This document shows positions 1 to 7,000 of a DNA stretch of 17,983 bases, piece after piece (the stretch's first letter is position 1; every line of letters begins with the position of its first letter). The translations under genes were made by a program, and so were the position numbers. The notes under the pieces are model-generated. The model ran no database searches. It was not told the origin of the DNA and saw only the letters and a list, made by a program, of their open reading frames with translations. Origin of the DNA: UBA3700 sp002372775 (GTDB lineage: Bacteria; Bacillota; Clostridia; Christensenellales; UBA3700); NCBI GenBank assembly GCA_946615965.1, contig CAMOIC010000030.1:1-17983 (forward strand). Direction: 5' to 3'.

Positions 1-389
1 AAAATAAATGGATATATTTGGTTTACAACCAAAACTAATAACTGTGCAACTATAGTTACAATACCAATACTCTTTATTAGTACTCTTTGTTTTAATCTAC
101 CATTGAAATATTCAATAATATAATCTAGTGAAATATAAGCAGTGATAACCACTGACACATAATACAAAGTAGTAATTAGTTTTAATAATAAAACACCACC
201 AATATTTGATGATAAGAATGTGCTCCAAATTGTATCTAAAGCTATAAAGAAAATAGACCAGATTAATAAATGTCTGTATGCCCTATCTATGTTTTCACTT
301 TTAGTTTTTGAAAAGATATCTTGGCTTAAAATAATGCCAAGTACGATTGCAAATACTAATGTCATAACCGAATGCATATAAGTGTACAT
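1..389 (-). CDS. Membrane sensor protein, N-terminal part only (cut by window edge)
   Basis: An open frame of 129 codons starts at ATG 387-389 and runs off the left edge; an in-frame stop lies at 411-413, so this is the only ATG start. A weak ribosome site (GAG near 396-400) precedes it. The visible part is almost entirely membrane: hydrophobic segments at about residues 4-22, 41-60, 66-90 and 104-128, separated by short charged loops. The spacing and residues of this array (an 'IW..FF.ALDTIWS' segment, then an 'LYYVSVV' segment and a final 'VVNQIYPFIF') resemble my memory of the N-terminal membrane sensor regions that precede GGDEF domains in Clostridia. No catalytic domain is inside the window, so a diguanylate cyclase is inferred, not shown. 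It could equally be a histidine kinase or a membrane protein with no output domain. Confidence 0.6.
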   Translation of the reverse strand, partial: MYTYMHSVMTLVFAIVLGIILSQDIFSKTKSENIDRAYRHLLIWSIFFIALDTIWSTFLSSNIGGVLLLKLITTLYYVSVVITAYISLDYIIEYFNGRLKQRVLIKSIGIVTIVAQLLVLVVNQIYPFI

Positions 390-407
390 AATTATCTCGC
401 ATTGGGT

Positions 408-416
408 ATTTTAGCA
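408..416 (-). promoter_or_regulatory. Possible extended -10 promoter for the left-edge membrane gene
   Basis: On the minus strand a TGC-TAAAAT extended -10 lies about 20 bases upstream of the ATG at 389. The matching -35 position (431-436) reads only TTTATA. The resulting leader would be about 12 nt. The rest of 417-581 is AT-rich and shows no gene. Confidence 0.3.
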
Positions 417-581
417 TAATAATTTAATGTTATAAAAATAATTGATAATAAATAATTAAAAACTGGAGATTAATATATCTTGTAAAGAGTAGTTATTATA
501 AAAGCATTATTAATATCATTTATCACATAATTACTATTTTAAATACAAACACAAGCTCATCTATCAAACCAAACAGAAAAT

Positions 582-614
582 TATTAAAAAAAGGTGGCAC
601 AAGTTGCCACCTTT
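582..614 (-). terminator. Intrinsic terminator of the DUF262 gene
   Basis: A perfect 10-bp stem (590-599 with 605-614) closes a 5-nt loop. On the minus strand it is followed by a run of T residues. It begins 8 bases after the stop codon of the DUF262 gene and closes that single-gene unit. Confidence 0.9.
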
Positions 615-621
615 ATAAACT

Positions 622-1797
622 CTAATCTATAACATTTAGTGAACAATATGATTTATTTGAAATACCATTATTAACGAAATATGCTAGTATTTCCATCCTA
701 TTCTTTACTCTATTTAATGGATGTGCCCCTTTAGTGATCAACGCGATACTTCTTAAATCTTCAATAGTTTTAGAATTATATCCAACGAACTGGTCTTCTA
801 CGGCATTTAGTTTAGCGCTAAAATATACTGCAAGCATATCGTCTATATCTTTAAGATTTAGTAGTTTCTTGCCTGTTTCAGTTTTAAAATCAACATATCC
901 TAATGCTGTTAAAATTAGTAAAAATTTTAAATATCTTTTTCTAGATAGAGTTACAAGTGTTTTGTCAACATTGCAAATATAATTTATCTGATCTACCATT
1001 AATGTTACACAATCTAAACCTATAGTTGGAGTTGCTGCTTCGGAACAGTATTTTTGTATATTTTTATCTGTTACTCCAAAATTCAATTTACCATCAACCA
1101 ACCCTATTACACTATAAAACACCTTATCAAACTCAGCTCGGTTGTCAGAAAAACCAATGATATCCATAAACTTTTCTTTATCTGTGATATTATTCAAATA
1201 ACCTTCTAGGTTAGTTGCTGGCATTGACTTAATTATTTCTCCTGCACGAAGTCTTTCTTGATTTTGAAGGAATCTAAAATATTCTCTAATTTGCACATCA
1301 GTTGCATTGGCAATATAGGTAACAGGTATATTATATGCATTAATATTTCCTTGAATAATCGAAGGTAAATCATCAAATTTTAATCTAATAATTCCTCTAC
1401 TTTCTAATTTTTTCTTTAATTTTTCTAATTTCGGATCTTGAAAATCTTCGCCTAAATAAGCAATAATCAATTCAACTATTTTTCTTGACCACTCACTTCT
1501 AATTGTATACTCATTGGAAACAAAATTTTTAATAGTAGTTAATCTTTGTTGTCCATCAACCACTTCTGTTTTTGCCCCTTTTGAATTTGGAGTATTTAAA
1601 CTTCTAACACTAATACTTCCTGTAGGATATTGCTTAATTACGCTGTATATTAGCTTATCCTTAAAATCCGTTTTCCAAATAAACCCTCTTTGATAATCTG
1701 GTTGTAAATCTAAGCCCCCAAATTGCATTGTATTAATATCATTTAAAATATTTAACACCGGCATAGAGGCATTACTAAAATTCATCCTTTCATCCAT
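622..1797 (-). CDS. Stand-alone DUF262 (ParB-like / GmrS-type) protein
   Basis: The 391-residue protein has the DUF262 core. A P-x-Y-Q-R-x-x-x-W motif lies at residues 33-41, the hallmark DGQQRLT at 81-87, and an F-x-x-L...E helix motif at 174-187. In this family the ParB-like core is thought to bind and hydrolyse nucleotides. It is found in GmrSD type IV restriction enzymes, SspE and related phage-defence proteins, usually joined to a DUF1524 HNH nuclease. The C-terminal 200 residues show no HNH motif and no transmembrane segment, so if it acts on DNA a partner or another mechanism would be needed. I chose ATG 1795-1797, which has an excellent SD site 6 bases away. The longer frame back to a TTG at 1845 overlaps the promoter and cannot be transcribed from it. 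The gene has its own promoter and terminator and sits on the 3' side of a tRNA gene. Family assignment is firm; a defence role is inferred. Confidence 0.88.
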   Translation of the reverse strand: MDERMNFSNASMPVLNILNDINTMQFGGLDLQPDYQRGFIWKTDFKDKLIYSVIKQYPTGSISVRSLNTPNSKGAKTEVVDGQQRLTTIKNFVSNEYTIRSEWSRKIVELIIAYLGEDFQDPKLEKLKKKLESRGIIRLKFDDLPSIIQGNINAYNIPVTYIANATDVQIREYFRFLQNQERLRAGEIIKSMPATNLEGYLNNITDKEKFMDIIGFSDNRAEFDKVFYSVIGLVDGKLNFGVTDKNIQKYCSEAATPTIGLDCVTLMVDQINYICNVDKTLVTLSRKRYLKFLLILTALGYVDFKTETGKKLLNLKDIDDMLAVYFSAKLNAVEDQFVGYNSKTIEDLRSIALITKGAHPLNRVKNRMEILAYFVNNGISNKSYCSLNVID

Positions 1798-1803
1798 ACG
1801 ATG

Positions 1804-1812
1804 GACCTCCTT
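1804..1812 (-). promoter_or_regulatory. Ribosome binding site that decides the DUF262 start
   Basis: AAGGAGGTC on the minus strand lies 6 bases upstream of the ATG at 1797. It selects this ATG over the TTG 48 bases further upstream. Confidence 0.9.
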
Positions 1813-1830
1813 TTTATTGAATTCATCTAT

Positions 1831-1858
1831 ATTATACACCAACAATTAAGCATGTCAA
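1831..1858 (-). promoter_or_regulatory. Consensus sigma-A promoter of the DUF262 gene
   Basis: On the minus strand a perfect TTGACA (1853-1858) and a perfect TATAAT (1831-1836) are separated by 16 bases. Transcription should start near 1824, giving a leader of about 26 nt that contains the ribosome site. Both hexamers match consensus, so this is the strongest-looking promoter in the window. Confidence 0.9.
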
Positions 1859-1929
1859 TACATTCTAATAAATATTTTTCATTTTTTGACATTTTTCTTT
1901 AGAATCTACTTATATTATTAAAAATTAAC

Positions 1930-1968
1930 AAAAAAAAACAGCACTTATAGAAAAATTTAAGTGCTGTT
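1930..1968 (-). terminator. Intrinsic terminator after asnS and tRNA-Thr
   Basis: A perfect 11-bp stem (1938-1947 region with 1958-1968, outer A-T pair from 1937) encloses a 10-nt loop. On the minus strand it runs into eight or more T residues. It lies about 70 bases past the tRNA 3' end and is the first terminator after asnS, so it probably ends a joint asnS-tRNA transcript. Confidence 0.88.
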
Positions 1969-2038
1969 CGTTACATAATTATAATTGTAAGCTAATAATA
2001 GCTTTAATTTAATATACTATGAAAAATTCCATATAATA

Positions 2039-2114
2039 TGGAGCTGGTGGGCAGGATCGAACTGCCGACCTACGCGTTACGAGTGCGTTGCTCTACCGAC
2101 TGAGCTACACCAGC
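2039..2114 (-). tRNA. tRNA-Thr (anticodon CGU), CCA encoded
   Basis: The 76-nt cloverleaf is complete. The acceptor GCTGGTG pairs with CACCAGC, the D arm is GCTC/GAGC, and the T arm GGCAG/CTGCC carries the TTCGATC loop. The discriminator is U, followed by a genomically encoded CCA. The anticodon loop CTCGTAA gives anticodon CGU, which reads ACG threonine codons. Four of the five anticodon-stem pairs are canonical; the pair next to the loop is A.C (31-39). The gene begins 15 bases after the asnS stop codon with no promoter between, and a strong terminator follows, so it is probably processed from the asnS transcript. Confidence 0.96.
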
Positions 2115-2129
2115 GCCTGTTATCTTATC

Positions 2130-3536
2130 CTAGAATTCAGCAGATCCTGTTGTTCTTGGGAATGGGATAACGTCTCTGATGTTTTGCATGCTTGTTAAGT
2201 ACATGATTAATCTTTCGAAACCTAATCCGAAACCAGAGTGCTTAACGCCACCGTACTTACGAAGATCTAGATACCACCAATAATCTTCTTCTCTTAGATT
2301 TAATTCTTTCATTCTTTGTGTTAATAAATCGATTCTTTCTTCTCTTTGAGAACCACCACAAATTTCTCCAACACCTGGAACTAATAAGTCAACAGCAGCA
2401 ACTGTCTTTCCATCATCGTTTTGTCTCATATAGAATGCCTTGATTTCCTTTGGATAATCAAAAACAAATGTTGGCTTCTTAAAGATTTGCTCTGTTAAAT
2501 ATCTTTCATGTTCTGTTTGCAAATCAGCCCCCCAGAATACTGGATATTGGAATTGATCCTTATGCTTTTCTAGAAGTTCAATAGCTTCTGTGTATGAAAC
2601 CTTAGCAAAGTCAGACTCAACAATATGATTCAATCTTTCAATTAAGTCCTTGTTTGGATCTACGAAATCATTGAAGAATTTAATTTCTTCTGAGCACTTT
2701 TCAAGAACGTCCTTAATAACGTACTTAATCATATCTCTTTCGATATCCATATCACCATTTAAATCTGTGAATGCCATTTCTGGTTCAATCATCCAGAATT
2801 CAGCTGCGTGTCTATTTGTATAACTTCTTTCAGCTCTAAATGTAGGTCCAAATGTATAAACATTTCTAAATGCTAAAGCATAGCACTCTGCAGATAATTG
2901 ACCTGAAACTGTAAGGTTTGCTCTCTTTTGGAAGAAGTCTTCTGCGAAATCAACTTTTCCATCTTCAGTTAACTTAATCTTGTCTAAATTATCTAAATCT
3001 AGAGTTGTTACTCTAAACATATCACCTGCACCTTCACAATCTGATCCAGTGATTAATGGAGTATTAACATAAATGAAATTTCTTGAAGCAAAGAATGAGT
3101 GAATAGCTTGAGCAGCTACTGATCTAACTCTAAATACAGCTTGAAATGTATTTGTTCTTGGTCTTAAGTGAGCAATTTCTCTTAAGAATTCAAGAGAGTG
3201 TCTCTTTTTTTGTAATGGATAATCAGGAGTTGATGTAGCTTCTACTTCAATTTCTGTTCCATGAATTTCAAATGGTTGCTTCATTTCTGGAGTAACAACA
3301 ACTTCACCAACAACTCTTAAACCAGCACCAACGTTTTGAGAAACTACTGTCTTGTAATTTGCATAAGTAGCATCAAGAACGATTTGCGTTGTTTTAAAGC
3401 ATGAACCATCATGTAGTTCAATGAATGCGAAGTTCTTAGAATCTCTAATTGTTCTAACCCAACCTTCAACTTCTACTGTTTGTCCAGATAACTCGTTGTA
3501 TCTTTTTTGTAATTCTTTTAATGTTAATTTTTCCAT
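2130..3536 (-). CDS. asnS: Asparaginyl-tRNA synthetase
   Basis: The 468-residue cytoplasmic class IIb enzyme charges tRNA-Asn with asparagine using ATP. An OB-fold anticodon-binding domain spans roughly residues 18-105 and the class II catalytic core the rest. Motif 2 is visible as FRAE at 233-236 and motif 3 as GFGLGFER at about 435-442, with the AsnRS-type 'CEGAGDMF' block at 167-174. The length fits the family, with an inserted stretch around residues 180-205. The start ATG 3534-3536 is preceded by AGAAGG and by a promoter at 3569-3598. The leader is only about 25 nt, so there is no room for a T-box and no visible amino-acid control. A tRNA-Thr gene follows 15 bases downstream. AsnRS rather than AspRS is supported by the length and motif context; confidence is high. 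Confidence 0.96.
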   Translation of the reverse strand: MEKLTLKELQKRYNELSGQTVEVEGWVRTIRDSKNFAFIELHDGSCFKTTQIVLDATYANYKTVVSQNVGAGLRVVGEVVVTPEMKQPFEIHGTEIEVEATSTPDYPLQKKRHSLEFLREIAHLRPRTNTFQAVFRVRSVAAQAIHSFFASRNFIYVNTPLITGSDCEGAGDMFRVTTLDLDNLDKIKLTEDGKVDFAEDFFQKRANLTVSGQLSAECYALAFRNVYTFGPTFRAERSYTNRHAAEFWMIEPEMAFTDLNGDMDIERDMIKYVIKDVLEKCSEEIKFFNDFVDPNKDLIERLNHIVESDFAKVSYTEAIELLEKHKDQFQYPVFWGADLQTEHERYLTEQIFKKPTFVFDYPKEIKAFYMRQNDDGKTVAAVDLLVPGVGEICGGSQREERIDLLTQRMKELNLREEDYWWYLDLRKYGGVKHSGFGLGFERLIMYLTSMQNIRDVIPFPRTTGSAEF

Positions 3537-3568
3537 AAACGACCTTCTATAAAAATAAAATCTTTAAT

Positions 3569-3598
3569 ATTATATAACCAAGCGCGTGAATATTGCAA
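3569..3598 (-). promoter_or_regulatory. Sigma-A promoter of asnS
   Basis: On the minus strand TTGCAA (3593-3598) and a perfect TATAAT (3569-3574) are separated by 18 bases. The predicted start is near 3562, about 25 nt before the asnS ATG. Confidence 0.75.
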
Positions 3599-3652
3599 GA
3601 TTTTTCAATTTAGGCCTTTTGATTAATCAAAAAGTAAAATTTTACACTACTT

Positions 3653-3714
3653 GTCACACTTTTTAGCCAATACCCGAAAATACCAGCATTTTCCGCCAGT
3701 CACACCATGTCACA
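3653..3714 (+). repeat. GTCACA direct repeats between the asnS and ncRNA promoters
   Basis: GTCACA occurs on the plus strand at 3653-3658, 3699-3704 and 3709-3714. The outer two sit in a longer shared GTCACACTTTT block, and the last two are 10 bases apart, about one helical turn. The last copy ends 35 bases before the -35 of the plus-strand ncRNA. The array also lies upstream of asnS on the other strand. The same hexamer is repeated with 10-11 base spacing upstream of the pgsA promoter, which suggests a regulator site. No regulator is identified. Confidence 0.4.
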
Positions 3715-3749
3715 CTTTTGTTTGCTATGTAAAATCTACCCAAATATTA

Positions 3750-3778
3750 TTGAAACATTTACTATAACAAATTATAAT
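3750..3778 (+). promoter_or_regulatory. Sigma-A promoter of the plus-strand ncRNA
   Basis: TTGAAA (3750-3755) and a perfect TATAAT (3773-3778) are separated by the optimal 17 bases. Transcription should start at about 3785. No protein gene follows on this strand, which points to a non-coding transcript. Confidence 0.85.
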
Positions 3779-3784
3779 AATAAT

Positions 3785-3984
3785 GAACCTTATGGGTGCA
3801 CATGTACCCCCAATCATTTATAGGGACATAGAAGTTGAGATGCAGCTGGCGCGCCCTAATTTATTAGGGATTACAAAAACATTTCACAGTGGACCCACCC
3901 TGCAACATACCGCGGGTTTAGATAGTCACCTGTAAGGGGTTTAAGAAATTTTAGGAACTGATTGAATCAGTTCCTTTTCTTTTT
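3785..3984 (+). ncRNA. Candidate structured ncRNA of about 200 nt (possibly 6S-like)
   Basis: A near-consensus promoter and an intrinsic terminator frame about 200 nt of plus-strand sequence that is visibly richer in G+C than its flanks. It has no credible open reading frame with a ribosome site. By hand folding, the ends close in a 13-bp helix: AACC 3786-3789 with GGTT 3938-3941, TTA 3790-3792 with TAA 3933-3935 after a GG bulge, and TGGGTG 3793-3798 with CACCTG 3927-3932. Inside are a stem 3836-3842/3880-3886 (7 pairs), a hairpin CCCTAA/TTAGGG (3854-3869, loop TTTA) and a hairpin ACCC-T-GC/GC-GGGT (3897-3917). A hairpin at 3794-3809 would compete with the closing helix. Free-standing gene, length, closed ends and a large internal open region recall 6S RNA, the RNA polymerase-binding regulator, but no sequence signature was confirmed. 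tmRNA, RNase P and SRP hallmarks are absent. Confidence 0.75.
3954..3984 (+). terminator. Intrinsic terminator of the plus-strand ncRNA
   Basis: An 8-bp perfect stem GGAACTGA (3954-3961) / TCAGTTCC (3967-3974) with loop TTGAA is followed by TTTTCTTTTT (3975-3984). It works only in the plus direction, where no protein gene precedes it. Confidence 0.88.
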
Positions 3985-3988
3985 ATTT

Positions 3989-4021
3989 AAAAAGAAAGCA
4001 CCAGCTTTTGCTGATGCTTTC
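3989..4021 (-). terminator. Intrinsic terminator of the pgsA-to-ABC operon
   Basis: A 12-bp stem with one G.T wobble (3994-4005 with 4010-4021) and an AAAA loop on the minus strand is followed by five T residues (3993-3989). It lies 19 bases after the ABC transporter stop codon. It faces the ncRNA terminator only a few bases away, forming a convergent pair. Confidence 0.88.
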
Positions 4022-4040
4022 CGTATGCACTATTTATGCA

Positions 4041-7000
4041 TTAGTAGCTTCTAATTGTATCAATTGGTTTCTTTCTTGCAATGCTAAATACTGGAATTGC
4101 AGAAGAAATTGCAGCAACACCTGTAGATAACAAGAACATTACTATGAATTGTCTAATACCGAAATTCAAGAATGTTAATGTTAAATTATATTCTGTTCTT
4201 AACTTGTTATTAATTACCATTACTACGGCAAATGCTGTAACAACAGACAATGCGTAGTTTATTAAAGCAATAATCATTGATTCATTTAAGAAGATACCAA
4301 ATACGTCAAGCGATGTAGCACCTACCGCACGTAAGATACCAATTTCACGCTTCTTATATGAAATAGAAGTTGCAATATAGTTCATTAATAACAATCCAGC
4401 AAATACTGCAAGACCAATACCTACATATAAGAATATATCTGACATAGTCTCAAGTACTTCATTAACCATATCTAAAAGATATGTTGGACCAGATCTAATT
4501 CTAAATTTAGTATGTACTGTGCCAGATTTTGATTCATTATCATATCCCCACTTAACAATACTCTTTAACTTGCTCTTTTCTACCATCTTACCAAGAGCTT
4601 CGACGTATTTTCCACCTGCCGCTACGGACATATCATCATACATTGAATCATCAACAACGCACGCCTCAATATCACCTGAATAATAATCCTTTGTGCTAGG
4701 AATAGAAGGAGACAAGAAGAATCCTGCTACAGTAATCGTTCTATTTTCACTATTTCTATAAGCTGAATTATAGTAGTAACTTGTATAAGTTTCAGGAATT
4801 ACATTGTAATCAATTTCTGTTACTTGGTCGATTATCGGAGAAAGTTTCTTATTTATTAAATACTTCTTTATTTGAGTATATGATGTTAAAGATGTATCTT
4901 CTTCCAAACGCATCCAAATAGGGAATATAGATTTATCTTCTGAACCATATTTATCTCGAAGGTATGCAACGTAATTTTGAAGATTCCATTTCTTATCATA
5001 ATCTGTTGTTGGATTATAAGCCTCATCTTCATATGGTTCCCATACATATTGACTACCATCCCATGTATAACTACCCCATGCAAAATCTCCATTTGTTATT
5101 GCATCATCGACTTTAGTTAATAAATAATCATAATACTCATCTGAAACAGTAGAAGAAAGATCTTTTTCTAATATCCAAGATGGAGCTCCATTTGCCTGCA
5201 TTTGTGAATAGTCATAACCAGATAATATATAATAATACTCACGGACGCTTTCATAATACTTATAGAAATCAATTAAAACACTATTTTTTTCTAGTTTGTC
5301 CCCTGATGAGAACATTTTATACTTTATGTTGTTATCTTTTAATTCTTGAAGTTTGAAAGCATATGAGAAATCATGTCTATCACTTACTACATTATTGCCA
5401 GAATTAATATCAAAACTTATATTATCTCCAAAACTAATTCCAACATTTAATCCTGAAGAATTAGAAATATTATCAATAAAGCCTGGTTTTACAAATACTT
5501 GACCATGAAATCCGCCGCCAACGGTTGCGTCATATTCTTGTTGCAAAATATAACTTGTAATTGCATTAGCAGCAGAAGCAGAATTTGGATTTGTAAGGTC
5601 TATCTCTAAATCCTTAAAATGATCATAATTAAACTTTGTATCAACAATACCTACAACCTTATATTCTGCATTTCTTATTCTAATAATGATATTATTATCT
5701 AAGAATTTATCTATAGTTAATTTTTTCTTAGCAGCCTCAGCACCTTCACTAGCAGTAGGATCAATTATAGTTGAATTATCATATCTATAGCCATAATGCG
5801 CAAATGATTGATATACAAGTTCTGTAATGGCAATTTCTGTATAATCTTGAGGCATTCTTCCTTTTTTAATAGTAAAGCCCATATCAGTAACATCTTCAGA
5901 ACTCATCTCTACAAACCCCTTTACCATTGGACCATATAAAGTGTTATTTGATGGAGATACACAATAATTAGATGATTCAATTAAAGAATTCCATCTCGTA
6001 TCGGTATTAGAATAAACCCCTTTAAACTTCACACCTGTCTTTTTAGAAATCATTTCAATATCACTATCTGACATCTTTGTGTCGTCATAATACAAATAAT
6101 CATTATTTTCTTGTTCTGCAGCTGTTTGTTTAATGAATGTTAAATTCGAAACCTCAGAATCTATTAAAGAATCTACAGTAGCTGTATATTTATTGTAGGC
6201 ATTAATTGTATCTGCAAGTCCAAATAAGGCAAATGCGGCAAAAGATAACAATATGGCGATAAACAATCTAACTGGTTTTGCTTTTAAGCCAGAAGAACCG
6301 ATTTTAAAGCTATCCTTAAATGGAAGCCTAGATTTAATTAATCTAAACTTTTGTCTCTTTGTATATACAATTTCACTCTCATCGGTATCTTTAAAGCACT
6401 CTTTATTGCCTGAATCATCAATTCTGGCAAATTTCTTTAAATCTCTATTAGTCATTTCATCTATAGAGATAATTGCATTTTCTTTCTTTAGATATTCATT
6501 AATCATCTTAACGTCTTCTGGTGTTAATTCATATCCTTTCGTAATAGAAATAATCTTATTATCTACAATAGAAATAGATTCATTCTTTTTATTAGATTCT
6601 GCAACATACTTCTCAATATCTGAAATTACTTTACCATCTTTTAACTCGATAACTCTATCGCCATAGCTTTCAGCAAATTCTCTATCGTGTGATACAACAA
6701 TAACTAATTTTGTTTTAGCTAATTGCTTTAAGGTATCAAACACTTGAATACCTGTTTTACTATCTAACGCGCCAGTTGGTTCATCGGCTAAGATAACCTC
6801 TGGATCTTTTACAAGAGCACGCGCAATAGCAACTCTTTGCTTTTGACCACCAGAAAGCTGCATTGGTTTACGCTTTGCGTAACCTTCTAGATCGACAGTT
6901 CTTAAAATCTCATTAATCTTTTCGTTAGTAGCTTTTTTGCCTTGCAATTCTAGAGCAAGTCCAATGTTTGCACCAACAGTAAATTCATTTAAGATATTAT

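Noticed and set aside
1..2038. Attachment-site duplicate of the tRNA-Thr 3' end marking an integrated island
   Set aside because: No second copy of the tRNA 3' end was seen by eye left of the tRNA within the window. Any distal copy would lie outside it.
3885..3920. T-box-like words (AGTGGACC and ACCGCGGGT) in the plus-strand ncRNA
   Set aside because: The conserved T-box block is contiguous, whereas here the two parts are separated by about a dozen bases. There is no specifier domain, and no gene follows on the plus strand.
3537..3990. Long regulatory leader for asnS on the minus strand
   Set aside because: A good promoter at 3569-3598 gives a leader of about 25 nt. The structured segment carries a promoter and terminator for the opposite strand.
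4886..5092. 68-codon minus-strand frame inside the ABC ectodomain
   Set aside because: It is a second reading frame within a continuous, intact coding sequence and has no ribosome site.
6253..6666. 137-codon plus-strand frame inside the ABC gene, and other plus-strand frames at 734, 7075, 7499, 10411, 11905, 12373, 15311 and 15800
   Set aside because: They lie opposite well-supported genes, have no convincing ribosome sites or promoters, and their translations look like antisense low-complexity sequence.
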